Numbered from the stretch's first letter, positions 36,488 through 47,149 are shown. The stretch: 64,000 nt of DNA from Vibrio sp. CK2-1 (GCF_021726515.1 NZ_JAKKCJ010000001.1:992001-1056000); one strand, 5' to 3'. Made by a program: numbers and translations. The notes: a model not told the origin generated them from the sequence alone.

Positions 36488-37672
36488 CTAAAACCCAGAA
36501 CCAACATTAAAATAGAATGCGTTATCATCGTCGCTAAACGCAAAATCCATCCCGATATTCAAACCAAAGCGACGAGCAATTAAATAACGAAAACCTGCGC
36601 CATAAGCCACTTCAGTGTCATCGTATAAATCATAAGCCTCTTCTGCTACTGAACCCGCTCCAACAAAACCTTGCAACGACCAACGCGGAGTAACTTGCCA
36701 CATAAGCTGAGTTTGTGCGGTCAGAACATAATCACCTTGATAACGATAACGAGAGATACCGCGCAAGTTAATATACGGGCGAGCCAATGGTGGCAGGTTT
36801 CTGTCTGCATTGGTTAAAGACTGATAATTACCCGCAACCCCGAGCGTCCAAGTTTTAGAAAGAGGAATAAAATACTTTCCATCTAAGGTTAAAGTATCGT
36901 ACTCATAATCACTGCCTAAACCATCGCGATACCATAAATACTCAGCTTTAGCAGAACCGCCACTAGTAGGATAAAACAGGTTATTTCGAGAGTCATATTG
37001 CGCGATCAAACCAAGTGCGGAAGAGGTACTTTCATCACCTAATACACGTTGTAAAATATCATTTGCAACGTCTTCTTTCGCCCCTATTTTGGTATGAAAC
37101 CAAAGCTGAGATACCCCTAGGTATAGATTGGTATCCGCAACTTTAAACTGCAATTTTTGCAGACCACCAAAGCCTTCTGTCTGGCTTTCAAAAGAAAGAT
37201 CTTTATCTAAGGGGATTTGATCAAAATGATGATAAATATCCATGTTGACATTGATATAGCCGCCCGCTCCCAAATAACGAATGCGGTCATTTAGCCAAGT
37301 ATGTCGATGACCCCCGCCCAAAAACCATGTGCCATTTTCAGTCGCCGCCCCACCTAGAATGGTAAAGTTAGGTGGAATAAGGTTCACACCACCATCTGCC
37401 GACTCTAGAGCGAGTTTTTTTCTTTTAGCACGTGCTTCTTTCGATTCATGTAAAAACATGCCCATAAAGCCACCACCGTAGCCAATAGCCGGCTCGGTAA
37501 GCACAATAGGAATTGGTAGAAATGCATAAGGGTTTTCTGCTATTGCCTCGCTCATATCAAACTGACCATCTAATGGATCAGTGAAAGAGGCGGCACTTAC
37601 TGCTGGAGATATGATAAAAGAGGATGAAAAAAGTAAACATATCGCTAGCAGTGACTTAGAACGAGGCATCAT
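36488..37672 (-). CDS. outer membrane beta-barrel protein of the BamA/Omp85 type
   Basis: 394 residues. A signal peptide ends near AVSAAS (residue about 28). The rest shows alternating beta strands and Omp85-like segments (ALGLIAQYDSRNNLFYPTSGGSAKAEYLWY, RGISRYRYQG) and ends in Phe (NVGSGF), a BAM recognition signal. POTRA domains are lacking, so it is a barrel-only surface-antigen family member. The function is unknown; a role in outer-membrane transport is inferred. Confidence 0.82.
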   Translation of the reverse strand: MMPRSKSLLAICLLFSSSFIISPAVSAASFTDPLDGQFDMSEAIAENPYAFLPIPIVLTEPAIGYGGGFMGMFLHESKEARAKRKKLALESADGGVNLIPPNFTILGGAATENGTWFLGGGHRHTWLNDRIRYLGAGGYINVNMDIYHHFDQIPLDKDLSFESQTEGFGGLQKLQFKVADTNLYLGVSQLWFHTKIGAKEDVANDILQRVLGDESTSSALGLIAQYDSRNNLFYPTSGGSAKAEYLWYRDGLGSDYEYDTLTLDGKYFIPLSKTWTLGVAGNYQSLTNADRNLPPLARPYINLRGISRYRYQGDYVLTAQTQLMWQVTPRWSLQGFVGAGSVAEEAYDLYDDTEVAYGAGFRYLIARRFGLNIGMDFAFSDDDNAFYFNVGSGF

Positions 37673-37759
37673 ATTTCCTTTGTTGTTCCATAAATTTAAT
37701 ACCTATTTACACACACAATCTTCCGTTGATTATATACGCAAATAGTTAGCTTGTTGCGA

Positions 37760-38263
37760 TCATTTCAATTGATTGTGAGTCTCATTTTTACCTTGAATAT
37801 AACTACCTAGGTGAATACTGCCTACTTTGTGTGATACTAACTCGATCACTGCCGCTAAATCGGTAGGAAATGTACGTATACCTGCCAAACTAGTCACCGG
37901 CACCCACTCCACCGATTGAATAAATTCTTCATCATTTAAACCGGCTAGATTGTCAGTGTGTGGTTGTCCTTCAAATTGTTCTATATGATAAAAAAATTCC
38001 GCGTTATAACGATTTGCCGTGGTTTCTAAAAACTCTCGCACACACAACAATTCACCTACCTGAACTTCAAGCCCTACCTCTTCCAAGCATTCCCGTTTAA
38101 CACAATCTTTGGTGTGCAAATCACAAGCTTCTAAACCACCACCTGGCGGGATCCAATATTCACCAGTAAAGTCTTTCACTTTAATCAATAGAACATGCTC
38201 ATCTTGAACAATGATGCCAGCAGCGCGAATGCGGTGTTTTGGCGGGTGACTACTCTTCTTCAT
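37760..38263 (-). CDS. NUDIX hydrolase
   Basis: 167 residues from the ATG at 38263, which has GAGGCACC upstream; a longer ORF to 38371 is unlikely. The NUDIX box is degenerate but recognisable: GGGLEACDLHTKDCVKRECLEEVGL (Gx5Ex7REUxEExGU with a two-residue insertion). It hydrolyses a nucleoside diphosphate linked to another moiety. The substrate is unknown. It is divergent from the rbs operon, and its upstream region abuts the first RbsR operator. Confidence 0.82.
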   Translation of the reverse strand: MKKSSHPPKHRIRAAGIIVQDEHVLLIKVKDFTGEYWIPPGGGLEACDLHTKDCVKRECLEEVGLEVQVGELLCVREFLETTANRYNAEFFYHIEQFEGQPHTDNLAGLNDEEFIQSVEWVPVTSLAGIRTFPTDLAAVIELVSHKVGSIHLGSYIQGKNETHNQLK

Positions 38264-38386
38264 CTTGGTGCCTCTCGTCCTAAATTTCATAAGCTGTAAT
38301 GAAGATATCGAATACTCATTAGAAGGTATATTTTTATAGTCGTCACCAAAGCTAACTGTGACAGTGATCAATTCCGCACAAAACCA

Positions 38387-38400
38387 TCGAAACGTTTCGA
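38387..38400. promoter_or_regulatory. RbsR operator 1
   Basis: TCGAAACGTTTCGA is a perfect 14-bp palindrome of the LacI-family type. It lies upstream of the probable rbs promoter. Confidence 0.8.
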
Positions 38401-38414
38401 TGATCTATTTCACA
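38399..38414 (+). promoter_or_regulatory. candidate CRP site
   Basis: GATGATCTATTTCACA matches TGTGA-N6-TCACA with a perfect right half and three of five bases on the left. It lies just before a TTGACC -35 candidate at 38420-38425. Confidence 0.4.
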
Positions 38415-38463
38415 AAATATTGACCTATAGAATGCATTATCTAAAACAATCACTATTCTTTAT

Positions 38464-38475
38464 CGAAACGTTTCG
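38464..38475. promoter_or_regulatory. RbsR operator 2
   Basis: CGAAACGTTTCG is identical to the core of operator 1 and centred 76 bp from it, between the promoter candidate and rbsD. Looping between the two is possible. Confidence 0.8.
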
Positions 38476-38512
38476 CTGATGCCGAATTATAAATCAAACT
38501 AGGTGTATCAAT

Positions 38513-38932
38513 ATGAAAAAAAGTGCCCTTCTCAATTCTGAACTTTCACATCTGGCAGCCACATTAGGGCATACCGATGAAATTACCATCTGCGATGCTG
38601 GGTTACCTATTCCGAACACAACTCGTCGTATTGATTTAGCACTGACACTTGGCATCCCGACATTTGCTCAAACTGTTGATGTGTTTTTAAAAGAATCACA
38701 AATTGAAGGTGTCATTTTGGCAGAAGAATTTAAACAATTCAGCCCAGAGCACCACAACGCCCTACTTCAACGAATTGAAGAAGAACAGCAAATAACAGGT
38801 AAAGAAATCAGCATTACTTACATCAGCCATGAAGCTTTTAAATCGAGGACTCATCAAAGTAAAGCCATCATTCGTACGGGTGAATGTACACCTTATGCGA
38901 ATGTAATCTTTCTATCTGGTGTCACTTTTTAA
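38513..38932 (+). CDS. rbsD: D-ribose pyranase
   Basis: 139 residues, the standard length. RbsD interconverts the beta-pyranose and beta-furanose forms of ribose. The N-terminal block [23 protein letters not shown] and the catalytic histidine in GHTDE are present, and the terminal segment [17 protein letters not shown] is typical. It is the first gene of rbsDACBKR, downstream of two palindromic operators. Confidence 0.96.
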   Translation: MKKSALLNSELSHLAATLGHTDEITICDAGLPIPNTTRRIDLALTLGIPTFAQTVDVFLKESQIEGVILAEEFKQFSPEHHNALLQRIEEEQQITGKEISITYISHEAFKSRTHQSKAIIRTGECTPYANVIFLSGVTF

Positions 38933-38945
38933 GCGAGTTATGAAT

Positions 38946-40451
38946 ATGACAAAAGCTATTTTAGAGCTCAAACAAATAGAAAAAGCGTTCCCGGGCGTAA
39001 AAGCGTTAGATAAAGCGAGCCTTAATGTTTATCCCGGCCGCGTAATGGCTTTGATGGGCGAAAATGGAGCCGGTAAATCGACACTGATGAAAGTGTTAAC
39101 AGGTATCTACTCGTTAGATAACGGCAGTATTCATTATCAAGGTCACCCCGTTGCATTCAAAGGGCCAAGAGATTCACAGCAAGCTGGAATTAGCATTATT
39201 CACCAAGAGCTTAATCTCATACCTGAGATCAGCATTGCTGAAAACATTTTCCTTGGCCGTGAGATGACCAATGCGTTTGGCCGCATCTTATGGAACCAAA
39301 TGCACGAAAAAGCGGCTGAGCTACTTGCACGATTAAACGTAAAACGTAGCCCAAAAACCTTACTGGGCGATCTAAGCTTAGGCGAGCAACAAATGGTTGA
39401 AATCGCCAAAGCCTTATCGTTCGAATCAAAAGTGATCATCATGGATGAGCCAACCGATGCATTAACAGATAAGGAAACAGAATTTCTATTTAAAGTGATT
39501 AATGAGCTGCGCTCTCAAGGCTGTGGGATCGTTTATATCTCTCACCGTTTAAAAGAGATTTTTGAAATTTGTGACGATATTACCGTATTACGAGACGGAA
39601 AATTCATTGGGCAATGCGAAGTAAAAGATACCGATGAGGATTCACTGATTGAAATGATGGTAGGCCGAAAACTTGAAGAACAATACCCACGTATTGCTGT
39701 GCAATCTGATGAAACTCGTCTCTCCGTCAAAGGATTAACAGGCAAAGGTATTGAAAACATTAGTTTCGATCTCAAGCGCGGTGAAATCTTGGGGGTTTCT
39801 GGCTTAATGGGCGCAGGTCGGACAGAGCTCATGAAAATGCTCTATGGTGCCCTACCTTACCAGTCTGGAGACATCTTATTAGAGGGCAACAAAATTCATC
39901 CAACCTCACCTCAAGAAGGGCTGGCTTGTGGTATCGCTTATATCTCAGAGGATCGTAAAGGTGATGGTTTAGTACTAGGGCTTTCTGTCAAAGACAACAT
40001 GACGCTTTCTGCCCTACAACACTTTAGTTCTGGCGCTCAAATTCAGCATAAAAGTGAAGTCATGGCAGTGGATGACTTTATTGATCTATTTAATATAAAA
40101 ACGCCAAGCCGCGAACAAATTATCGGAAATCTATCCGGCGGAAACCAACAAAAAGTGGCGATTGCGAAAGGTTTGATGACTCGACCTAATGTTTTGATTT
40201 TGGACGAGCCTACTCGTGGCGTTGACGTTGGCGCCAAAAAAGAGATCTACCAGTTAATTAATAAATTTAAAGCCGAAGGGATGAGCATCATTCTTGTTTC
40301 TTCAGAAATGCCGGAAGTGCTTGGCATGAGTGACCGGATTTTAGTTATGCATGAAGGCAAAATCAGTGGCGAATTTGACGCCAAACAAGCTAACCAAGAA
40401 TTACTACTGGCTTGTGCAGTCGGTAAAAACATCAGTAAGGACGTCGCATGA
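38946..40451 (+). CDS. rbsA: ribose ABC transporter ATP-binding protein
   Basis: 501 residues from the ATG at 38946, exactly the length of E. coli RbsA; an ATG two codons earlier is possible. Two ABC domains are present: the first has [24 protein letters not shown] and [11 protein letters not shown]; the second has the non-canonical [10 protein letters not shown]-loop typical of sugar importers, then [14 protein letters not shown] and [10 protein letters not shown]. It energises ribose import with RbsC and RbsB. Confidence 0.96.
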   Translation: MTKAILELKQIEKAFPGVKALDKASLNVYPGRVMALMGENGAGKSTLMKVLTGIYSLDNGSIHYQGHPVAFKGPRDSQQAGISIIHQELNLIPEISIAENIFLGREMTNAFGRILWNQMHEKAAELLARLNVKRSPKTLLGDLSLGEQQMVEIAKALSFESKVIIMDEPTDALTDKETEFLFKVINELRSQGCGIVYISHRLKEIFEICDDITVLRDGKFIGQCEVKDTDEDSLIEMMVGRKLEEQYPRIAVQSDETRLSVKGLTGKGIENISFDLKRGEILGVSGLMGAGRTELMKMLYGALPYQSGDILLEGNKIHPTSPQEGLACGIAYISEDRKGDGLVLGLSVKDNMTLSALQHFSSGAQIQHKSEVMAVDDFIDLFNIKTPSREQIIGNLSGGNQQKVAIAKGLMTRPNVLILDEPTRGVDVGAKKEIYQLINKFKAEGMSIILVSSEMPEVLGMSDRILVMHEGKISGEFDAKQANQELLLACAVGKNISKDVA

Positions 40452-41437
40452 GCAGCAACACTATCAATAAACCCAATACACCAGAACAACCAAAAAAGCC
40501 TTTATTGAGCAAGGAATGGTTAATTGAGCAAAAATCGCTCATTGCCTTGATCTTTTTAATCGTGGTGGTTTCCTTTTTAAACCCTAACTTTTTCACCGTC
40601 GACAACATACTCAATATTCTGCGCCAAACCTCCGTTAGCGCCATTATTGCAGTGGGTATGACTTTGGTTATTTTAACGGCTGGTATCGATTTAAGTGTCG
40701 GTTCTGTTCTGGCTTTATGTGGCGCTTTCGCCGCCAGTTTAATTGCCATGGAAGTACCCGTATTAATTGCTGTTCCAACTGCCCTATTAGCGGGTGCTAT
40801 TTTAGGTGGTATCAGTGGTGTCATTATCGCCAAGGGTAAAGTTCAAGCCTTTATTGCAACCTTAGTCACGATGACGCTTTTACGCGGTGTCACAATGGTT
40901 TATACCGATGGTCGCCCAATTTCAACTGGCTTTACGGATGTCGCAGATAACTTTGCTTGGTTTGGTACTGGTTACACACTAGGCATTCCTGTTCCTGTGT
41001 GGATCATGGTCTTTGTTTTTGCTGCCGCTTGGTATGTTTTAAACCACACTCGCTTTGGTCGATACGTTTACGCATTAGGTGGTAACGAATCGGCAACTCG
41101 CTTATCTGGCATTAATGTCGACCGAGTAAAAATTGGTGTCTACGCGATTTGTGGCCTACTTTCAGCTCTTGCGGGTTTGATCGTCACATCACGCTTATCT
41201 TCCGCCCAACCAACCGCTGGCATGGGGTATGAGCTCGATGCGATTGCTGCCGTTGTCGTAGGTGGTACCAGTTTAATGGGTGGCCGTGGCCGCATTATGG
41301 GCACCTTAATTGGCGCATTGATTATCGGTTTCTTAAACAACGCGTTAAACCTGCTTGATGTATCTTCTTATTACCAAATGATTGCCAAAGCAGTCGTGAT
41401 TTTATTGGCCGTACTAGTTGATAATAAAAATAAGTAA
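40448..41437 (+). CDS. rbsC: ribose ABC transporter permease
   Basis: 329 residues with about ten hydrophobic segments. The family signature [18 protein letters not shown] is near residue 75-95, and [19 protein letters not shown] is near the C-terminus. It overlaps rbsA by 4 bp (ATGA). It forms the membrane channel of the ribose importer. Confidence 0.96.
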   Translation: MSSNTINKPNTPEQPKKPLLSKEWLIEQKSLIALIFLIVVVSFLNPNFFTVDNILNILRQTSVSAIIAVGMTLVILTAGIDLSVGSVLALCGAFAASLIAMEVPVLIAVPTALLAGAILGGISGVIIAKGKVQAFIATLVTMTLLRGVTMVYTDGRPISTGFTDVADNFAWFGTGYTLGIPVPVWIMVFVFAAAWYVLNHTRFGRYVYALGGNESATRLSGINVDRVKIGVYAICGLLSALAGLIVTSRLSSAQPTAGMGYELDAIAAVVVGGTSLMGGRGRIMGTLIGALIIGFLNNALNLLDVSSYYQMIAKAVVILLAVLVDNKNK

Positions 41438-41510
41438 TTGATTGATAATAAACGTCATTACCGACACTAAGAGCTAACAATAAGCTCCCCTACGATAAAG
41501 GAATAACAAC

Positions 41511-42395
41511 ATGAAACTTAAAAAACTGACTACTTTGCTTTCCGCTGCCATGTTAACCAGTACGATGTCGGTTGCAGCGCAAGCTCAAGATACAATGGCT
41601 ATTGTGGTATCAACACTAAACAACCCATTCTTCGTGAGTATGAAAGATGGAGCCGAAGCCAAAGCAAAAGAACTCGGTTACGATCTGATTGTTTTAGATT
41701 CGCAAAATGACCCAAGTAAAGAGCTTTCTAATGTCGAAGATCTTTCGGTTCGAGGTGTAAAAGCGATTCTTATTAACCCAACCGATTCCGACGCGGTTTC
41801 TAACGCGATTCGAATTGCTAACCGCGCAAATATCCCAGTATTAACACTCGATCGTGGCGCAAGCCGTGGTGACGTTGTCAGCCATATTGCTTCTGATAAT
41901 GTTGCTGGTGGTGAAATGGCGGGTAAATTCATTATTGAAAAGGTCGGTGAAAAAGCCAAAGTTATTCAACTTGAAGGCATTGCCGGTACTTCCGCCGCTC
42001 GTGAACGTGGTGAAGGTTTCATGAACGCTGTGAAAAATTCACAACTCGACCTTCTTGCCAGCCAACCTGCTGATTTTGACCGCAGCAAAGGTTTGAATGT
42101 AATGGAAAACCTACTCGCGGCTAATGGTGAAGTTCAAGCAGTATTCGCACAAAATGATGAAATGGCACTTGGCGCTTTACGTGCAGTACAAGCCTCCGGT
42201 AAAGAAATTTTAATTGTTGGCTTTGATGGTACCGATGATGGTATTGCAGCTGTTAACCGCGGCATGTTAGGCGCAACAATTGCTCAGCAACCAGCCTTAA
42301 TTGGTGAACTGGGTGTTGCCACTGCAGACAAAGTTTTAAAAGGTGAGTCAGTGGAAAAAAACATTCCGGTTCCACTTAAAGTTATTACTAAATAA
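41511..42395 (+). CDS. rbsB: ribose-binding periplasmic protein
   Basis: 294 residues. A signal peptide ends at AQAQD near residue 25. The mature start, [30 protein letters not shown], is the hallmark of RbsB; NPF and [17 protein letters not shown] contain ligand-contact residues. It is preceded by AAAGGAATAA. It delivers ribose to RbsAC and possibly to chemoreceptors. An 11-bp hairpin after the gene may stabilise its message. Confidence 0.97.
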   Translation: MKLKKLTTLLSAAMLTSTMSVAAQAQDTMAIVVSTLNNPFFVSMKDGAEAKAKELGYDLIVLDSQNDPSKELSNVEDLSVRGVKAILINPTDSDAVSNAIRIANRANIPVLTLDRGASRGDVVSHIASDNVAGGEMAGKFIIEKVGEKAKVIQLEGIAGTSAARERGEGFMNAVKNSQLDLLASQPADFDRSKGLNVMENLLAANGEVQAVFAQNDEMALGALRAVQASGKEILIVGFDGTDDGIAAVNRGMLGATIAQQPALIGELGVATADKVLKGESVEKNIPVPLKVITK

Positions 42396-42445
42396 TCACT
42401 AATGTGGGGGCTGAACTGCCCTCACTTTCTTCACTGAAAATGCTC

Positions 42446-42475
42446 ATTGATATGACGTATTTCGGTCATATCAAT
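42446..42475 (+). repeat. rbsB-rbsK intergenic hairpin
   Basis: The perfect 11-bp inverted repeat ATTGATATGAC / GTCATATCAAT has an 8-base loop and no T-tract. This position fits an mRNA 3'-end stabiliser or processing site rather than a strong terminator. Confidence 0.6.
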
Positions 42476-42509
42476 TCGTATTTAAACGTTATCGCCATAA
42501 GGATGATAT

Positions 42510-43442
42510 ATGAACAAGCTGATCGTTTTAGGTAGTGTTAATGCCGATCATGTACTTCAAGTCCCCTCTTTCCCTCGCCCAGGTGAAACTCTAATGGGAC
42601 GTAATTACCAAGTTATTCCTGGTGGAAAAGGAGCTAATCAAGCGGTGGCTGCCGCACGTTTAGGTGCAGACATTGGATTTATAGCTTGTGTAGGAAGTGA
42701 TTCCTTTGGGCAAAATATCATTCAAAGTTTTGCACAAGATGGTATCAACACTGACTATGTATCTAGCATTCCATCGACTCCTACTGGCGTAGCATTGATC
42801 CAAGTCTCTGATGAAGGCGAAAATAGTATTTGCCTCTCACCAGAAGCCAATAATGCTCTAGACCAAGAACGAGTATCTATTTTTAAAGATCCCATCCAAC
42901 ACTGTGATTATTTACTGCTGCAACTTGAAACCCCTTTAGATGGTATTGAATCGGCAATCAAATTGGCTAAATCGAGTTCGAATGCTGATATAAAAGTCGT
43001 TTTAAACCCAGCTCCAGCGAAAGCATTGCCGGACTCTATCCTGAATAAAATTGATATTATTACCCCGAATGAAACTGAGGCTGAAGTCTTAACCGGGATT
43101 GCTGTCACCGATGATAATTCAGCACAAGCAGCGGCGAATAATCTCCATGAAAAAGGTATCTCAACCGTAATTATTACCCTAGGTGCTAAAGGTGTATGGC
43201 TAAGTGAAAATGGTAAAGGTAAAATTATTCAAGGCTTTAAAGTAAAAGCGCTGGATACAACCGCCGCTGGAGATACCTTTAATGGCGCTTTTGTTACTGC
43301 ATTACTTGAAGGCGTTGACACTGTACAAGCGATCTATTTCGCACACGCTGCGGCTGCCCTTTCGGTTACACGGTTTGGCGCACAAACCTCCATTCCGACA
43401 CGACAAGAAACGGATAATTTTTTGGTATCACAATCACTTTAA
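42510..43442 (+). CDS. rbsK: ribokinase
   Basis: 310 residues of the PfkB family. Signature 1 is GGKGANQAVAAARLG near residue 40. The catalytic block DTTAAGDTFNGAF with its aspartate base is near residue 250. It phosphorylates ribose to ribose-5-phosphate with ATP. It lies fifth in the rbs operon, with AAGGATGAT before its start. Confidence 0.96.
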   Translation: MNKLIVLGSVNADHVLQVPSFPRPGETLMGRNYQVIPGGKGANQAVAAARLGADIGFIACVGSDSFGQNIIQSFAQDGINTDYVSSIPSTPTGVALIQVSDEGENSICLSPEANNALDQERVSIFKDPIQHCDYLLLQLETPLDGIESAIKLAKSSSNADIKVVLNPAPAKALPDSILNKIDIITPNETEAEVLTGIAVTDDNSAQAAANNLHEKGISTVIITLGAKGVWLSENGKGKIIQGFKVKALDTTAAGDTFNGAFVTALLEGVDTVQAIYFAHAAAALSVTRFGAQTSIPTRQETDNFLVSQSL

Positions 43443-43484
43443 TTTCGTGTTTAAATTTATTTTCAATCAATAGGGAAACATCAC

Positions 43485-44495
43485 ATGGCAACAATGAAAG
43501 ACATCGCCCGACTTGCTCAGGTTTCAACGTCCACCGTTAGCCATGTATTGAATAAAACACGATTTGTTAGTGAAGATATTGAAAAGCGCGTAAAACAAGC
43601 AGCAAAAGAGCTTAACTACGCGCCATCGGCATTAGCTCGTAGTTTAAAGATGAAGTGCACTAAAACCGTTGGCATGCTAGTGACCACCTCAACCAACCCT
43701 TTCTTTGGGGAGGTACTTAAAGGTGTTGAAAGACGTTGTTATGAAAAAGGTTATAACTTAATACTTTGTAATACCGAAGGTGACAGCGAACGCATGAAAG
43801 CCTCTATCGACACTCTGCTACAAAAGCGTGTCGATGGTTTAATGCTCATGTGCTCTACCCTTGAAGGCGAAGAAATTGAAATTTTTGAACGCTATCCAGA
43901 ACTACCAGTGGTCGTTATGGACTGGGGCCCAATGGAATACGCTAGCGATAAAATTCAAGATAACTCTTTCAAAGGTGGTTACTTAGCCACTCAATATTTA
44001 ATCGACCATGGCCATACCAACATAGGCTGTGTCACCGGTCCGCTACATCGTAGTCAAGCATCACTGCGTTTTGATGGGTTTAAACAAGCGCTGCATGATA
44101 ACAACCTCACTTTAAATGAAAACTGGATTGCTCAAGGCAACTTTGAATGTGACGGTGGCTATGATGCTTATCAAGCTCTGAAACTCAATGGGGCTTTACC
44201 AAGTGCTTTATTCGTCTGTAATGACATGATGGCATTGGGTTTAATTAATGCGGCTAGCCAGGATGGTATAAAGATCCCTCACGAGCTTTCCATTGTTGGC
44301 TATGATGATATCCAACTAACTAAGTACATCACTCCGTCTTTAACCACCATCCACCAGCCAAAACATCAGCTGGGAAAAACCGCGGTAGATACCTTATTGT
44401 CACGTCTTGAAAGCCCAAATGCACCTCAACAAGTGATTCAATTAGAGCCAACCTTGATAGAGCGTCACTCCGTGATCAAATACCAAGTAAAATAG
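43485..44495 (+). CDS. rbsR: ribose operon repressor, LacI family
   Basis: 336 residues. The N-terminal LacI helix-turn-helix is MKDIARLAQVSTSTVSHVLN, followed by the hinge ALARSLK and a periplasmic-binding-protein-like core (GYDDIQLTKYITPSLTTIHQP). It closes the operon and should bind the two CGAAACGTTTCG operators ahead of rbsD. Ribose is the expected inducer. Confidence 0.95.
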   Translation: MATMKDIARLAQVSTSTVSHVLNKTRFVSEDIEKRVKQAAKELNYAPSALARSLKMKCTKTVGMLVTTSTNPFFGEVLKGVERRCYEKGYNLILCNTEGDSERMKASIDTLLQKRVDGLMLMCSTLEGEEIEIFERYPELPVVVMDWGPMEYASDKIQDNSFKGGYLATQYLIDHGHTNIGCVTGPLHRSQASLRFDGFKQALHDNNLTLNENWIAQGNFECDGGYDAYQALKLNGALPSALFVCNDMMALGLINAASQDGIKIPHELSIVGYDDIQLTKYITPSLTTIHQPKHQLGKTAVDTLLSRLESPNAPQQVIQLEPTLIERHSVIKYQVK

Positions 44496-44609
44496 CAGAT
44501 ATACGCTGAGCAGCATCCGAACATATTAGCTGGGAAGTTACTTGGGTATGATACCGAAGTGAGTTATTATTCACGCCGTTTTTCATTCTACCTATTTCTT
44601 GGAGCCCTC

Positions 44610-45758
44610 ATGGCCACTGGACCTCATAACAAAAATAATCGTCACTCTCAAACGACTAACAGAAGTAATAAGTCCAGCTCTCAGAAACCAAGATCCAATC
44701 AGCCTAGAACGAATAAACCCAAAGCTAATATTAGTAAGACAGCATCACACCGTTCAAAATCACCCGTACATAAAAAACCTACCGGATTGCATCCACGTAA
44801 CCTGCATAATGGTCGTTATGATTTTGATAAATTAGAAGCTGCTAATCCGGCATTAACAGAATTTGTGATCCTAAACCCTCGTGGTGAACGTTCGATTAGT
44901 TTTAGCGATCCTAAAGCGGTGTTAGCACTCAATGAAGGGCTGTTAAAAGCGTATTATGGTTTAGAGTTTTGGCAAATCCCACCGGGTTACTTATGCCCGC
45001 CAATTCCGGGAAGAGCCGATTATATTCATTATCTTGCTGACTTATTAACCGCAACTAAAGAAAAAACCGATACACTGGTAGTTGAAAATGACGAGCGCGA
45101 TCCGAATGCAGGTTCAGCCAATCATAAACATACCGTGCTTGATATCGGCACAGGGGCAAACTGCATCTACCCTATTTTAGGCTCAAGCCTTTATGACTGG
45201 AATTTTGTTGCCAGCGATATTGATCCTATTTCAGTCAAAACCGCACAGTTGTTAATTCAGGCGAATAAGAGATTGACGAACAAAGTGAAAGTTCGTCAGC
45301 AAGCTAAGCCAAACAGCATTTTCCACGGGATTATCAAGAAAACCGACGATTTCATTTTAACCATGTGTAATCCTCCATTTCACGAGTCATTGGAAAAAGC
45401 ACGTGAAGGCAGCTTACGTAAAGTGAATAACCTCAATAAAGGCAAAGCTGATCCGCTATCAAAAAATAGCCAACCGGTTTTAAATTTTGCAGGGACTGAA
45501 AGTGAATTGTGTTATGAAGGTGGTGAAATTGCTTTCTTAAAACAAATGGCCATCGAAAGTAAAGATTTTGCCAAGCAAGTATGTTGGTTTACCAGCCTAG
45601 TCTCCAAGAAAGAAAATGTGCCGTTACTGCAGCAACAGTTGAAAAAATTAGGCGCAACTAATATTCGCGTTGTTGAGATGGCACAAGGCCAGAAGATCAG
45701 TCGCTTTGTGGCGTGGAGCTTTTTAACTAATTTAGAGCAGAAGTCGTTTTTTAGTTAA
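44610..45758 (+). CDS. rlmF: 23S rRNA m6A1618 methyltransferase
   Basis: 382 residues from the ATG at 44610, which has TTGGAGCC upstream; an in-frame longer start is unlikely. The first 50 residues are a basic, Asn/Ser/Lys-rich tail, as in other RlmF proteins. The SAM-binding motif is LDIGTGANCIYP, and the N6-methyltransferase motif is NPPF (MCNPPFHES). It modifies A1618 of 23S rRNA in the cytoplasm. It is convergent with aroG. Confidence 0.94.
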   Translation: MATGPHNKNNRHSQTTNRSNKSSSQKPRSNQPRTNKPKANISKTASHRSKSPVHKKPTGLHPRNLHNGRYDFDKLEAANPALTEFVILNPRGERSISFSDPKAVLALNEGLLKAYYGLEFWQIPPGYLCPPIPGRADYIHYLADLLTATKEKTDTLVVENDERDPNAGSANHKHTVLDIGTGANCIYPILGSSLYDWNFVASDIDPISVKTAQLLIQANKRLTNKVKVRQQAKPNSIFHGIIKKTDDFILTMCNPPFHESLEKAREGSLRKVNNLNKGKADPLSKNSQPVLNFAGTESELCYEGGEIAFLKQMAIESKDFAKQVCWFTSLVSKKENVPLLQQQLKKLGATNIRVVEMAQGQKISRFVAWSFLTNLEQKSFFS

Positions 45759-45778
45759 GTAATAACTTCACATACAAT

Positions 45779-45804
45779 AATGCCCGGCACATTCGCTGGG
45801 CATT
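45779..45804. terminator. hairpin between convergent rlmF and aroG
   Basis: The stem AATGCCCGGC / GCTGGGCATT has a 6-base loop; one mismatch is allowed. The U-tract is weak (CTATTT). It probably terminates both genes. Confidence 0.55.
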
Positions 45805-45830
45805 CTATTTAATCGTATTTCTAATTCGGA

Positions 45831-46886
45831 TTACTTCGCTTTACGACGATCCGCTACTGCTTTTGCAAGTTGGCGCAATACTGTTTCTGTATCATCCCAA
45901 CCGATACACGCATCGGTAATACTCTGACCATAGTTTTCAACTTTGCCATCAACCAGATCTTGACGACCTTCATTTAAGTGGCTTTCAATCATTACGCCAA
46001 AGATAGCATCTTCACCACCGGAAATTTGAGTGGCAACATCTTCTGCAACCACCATTTGGCGTTGGAATTGCTTAGAGCTATTTGCGTGGCTGAAATCAAT
46101 CATCACTTTTTGGCGTAGACCGTTACCTGCTAATTCTGATTTCACCGCAGCAACATGTTCAGCACTATAGTTTGGCTCTTTACCGCCACGTAAAATAATG
46201 TGGCAATCTGGATTCCCTGCGGTTTCTACAATTGCAGAATGGCCGTATTTAGTGACTGACAAGAAATGGTGAGAGGCTCCAGCAGAACTACAAGCATCTG
46301 TTGCAATTTTAATGTTGCCATCGGTGCCATTTTTAAAACCAACTGGACAAGATAGACCAGATGCAAGCTCACGGTGAACTTGTGACTCGGTTGTACGAGC
46401 ACCAATTGCGCCCCAGCTAATCAAATCACCCACATATTGCGGTGTGATCATATCTAAAAACTCACTCGCCGTTGGCATGCCGCTATCGGTTAAATCAAGA
46501 AGCAGTTTACGTCCCATACGCACGCCATCATTGATTTGATAACTATCATTCAAGTACGGGTCGTTAATAAGCCCTTTCCAGCCTACGGTTGTGCGTGGCT
46601 TTTCAAAGTAGACTCGCATTACCACTTCAAGGTCGTCTTTTAGCTCATCACGTAATACTTTTAAGCGTTTGCCATATTCAAGAGCGGCTTCGGTGTCATG
46701 AATAGAACATGGGCCAATAACGACTAGAAGGCGGTCATCTTTATCTTCAAGAATATTATGGATACTTTGGCGAGACTCAAATGTCGTATCGCTAGAGGTT
46801 TCAGTGGCAGGAAACTTTTCTAAAACAGCGATTGGCGGTAAAAGTTCTTTAACTTGTTTGATTCTTACATCATCTACTTTTTGCAT
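45831..46886 (-). CDS. aroG: 3-deoxy-7-phosphoheptulonate synthase (DAHP synthase)
   Basis: 351 residues, type I DAHP synthase. Key blocks are IGPCSIHD, MRVYFEKPRTTVGWKG, GFKNGTDGN, ILRGGKEPNY and MIDFSHANSSK. It condenses phosphoenolpyruvate and erythrose-4-phosphate to start the shikimate pathway. The length and the sequence fit the phenylalanine-sensitive AroG branch, although isoenzyme sensitivity cannot be proven. No TyrR box was recognised upstream. Confidence 0.93.
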   Translation of the reverse strand: MQKVDDVRIKQVKELLPPIAVLEKFPATETSSDTTFESRQSIHNILEDKDDRLLVVIGPCSIHDTEAALEYGKRLKVLRDELKDDLEVVMRVYFEKPRTTVGWKGLINDPYLNDSYQINDGVRMGRKLLLDLTDSGMPTASEFLDMITPQYVGDLISWGAIGARTTESQVHRELASGLSCPVGFKNGTDGNIKIATDACSSAGASHHFLSVTKYGHSAIVETAGNPDCHIILRGGKEPNYSAEHVAAVKSELAGNGLRQKVMIDFSHANSSKQFQRQMVVAEDVATQISGGEDAIFGVMIESHLNEGRQDLVDGKVENYGQSITDACIGWDDTETVLRQLAKAVADRRKAK

Positions 46887-47091
46887 AACGACATTGTCCT
46901 TGTTTTATGTGCATCTCAAGCTTTGATTCGATAAACAGTTCGAATTCTCTAATGCTTAAAATATGTTAATTTCTTTTCCTTCTAGTTAACTTATCCCTAC
47001 AAAAACAGAACTTCAATCATTAATTGCCATATAAGGCATATTTTATACATTTTTGAAGCAAGTGAAGTTCAAATTGTTCGAGCCAAATAAA

Positions 47092-47124
47092 AAACCACCG
47101 TATCTGATTTGATATCGGTGGTTT
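47092..47124 (-). terminator. Rho-independent terminator of the PL15-like gene
   Basis: The stem AAACCACCG / CGGTGGTTT has a 15-base loop. On the minus strand it is followed by TTTTTTATT. Confidence 0.8.
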
Positions 47125-47149
47125 TCATTTACTGGAATTTAATGATGAT

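Noticed and set aside
40432..40833. Minus-strand 133-codon ORF inside rbsC
   Set aside because: It overlaps a clear RbsC frame with strong family identity; its low-complexity composition is that of an antisense shadow.
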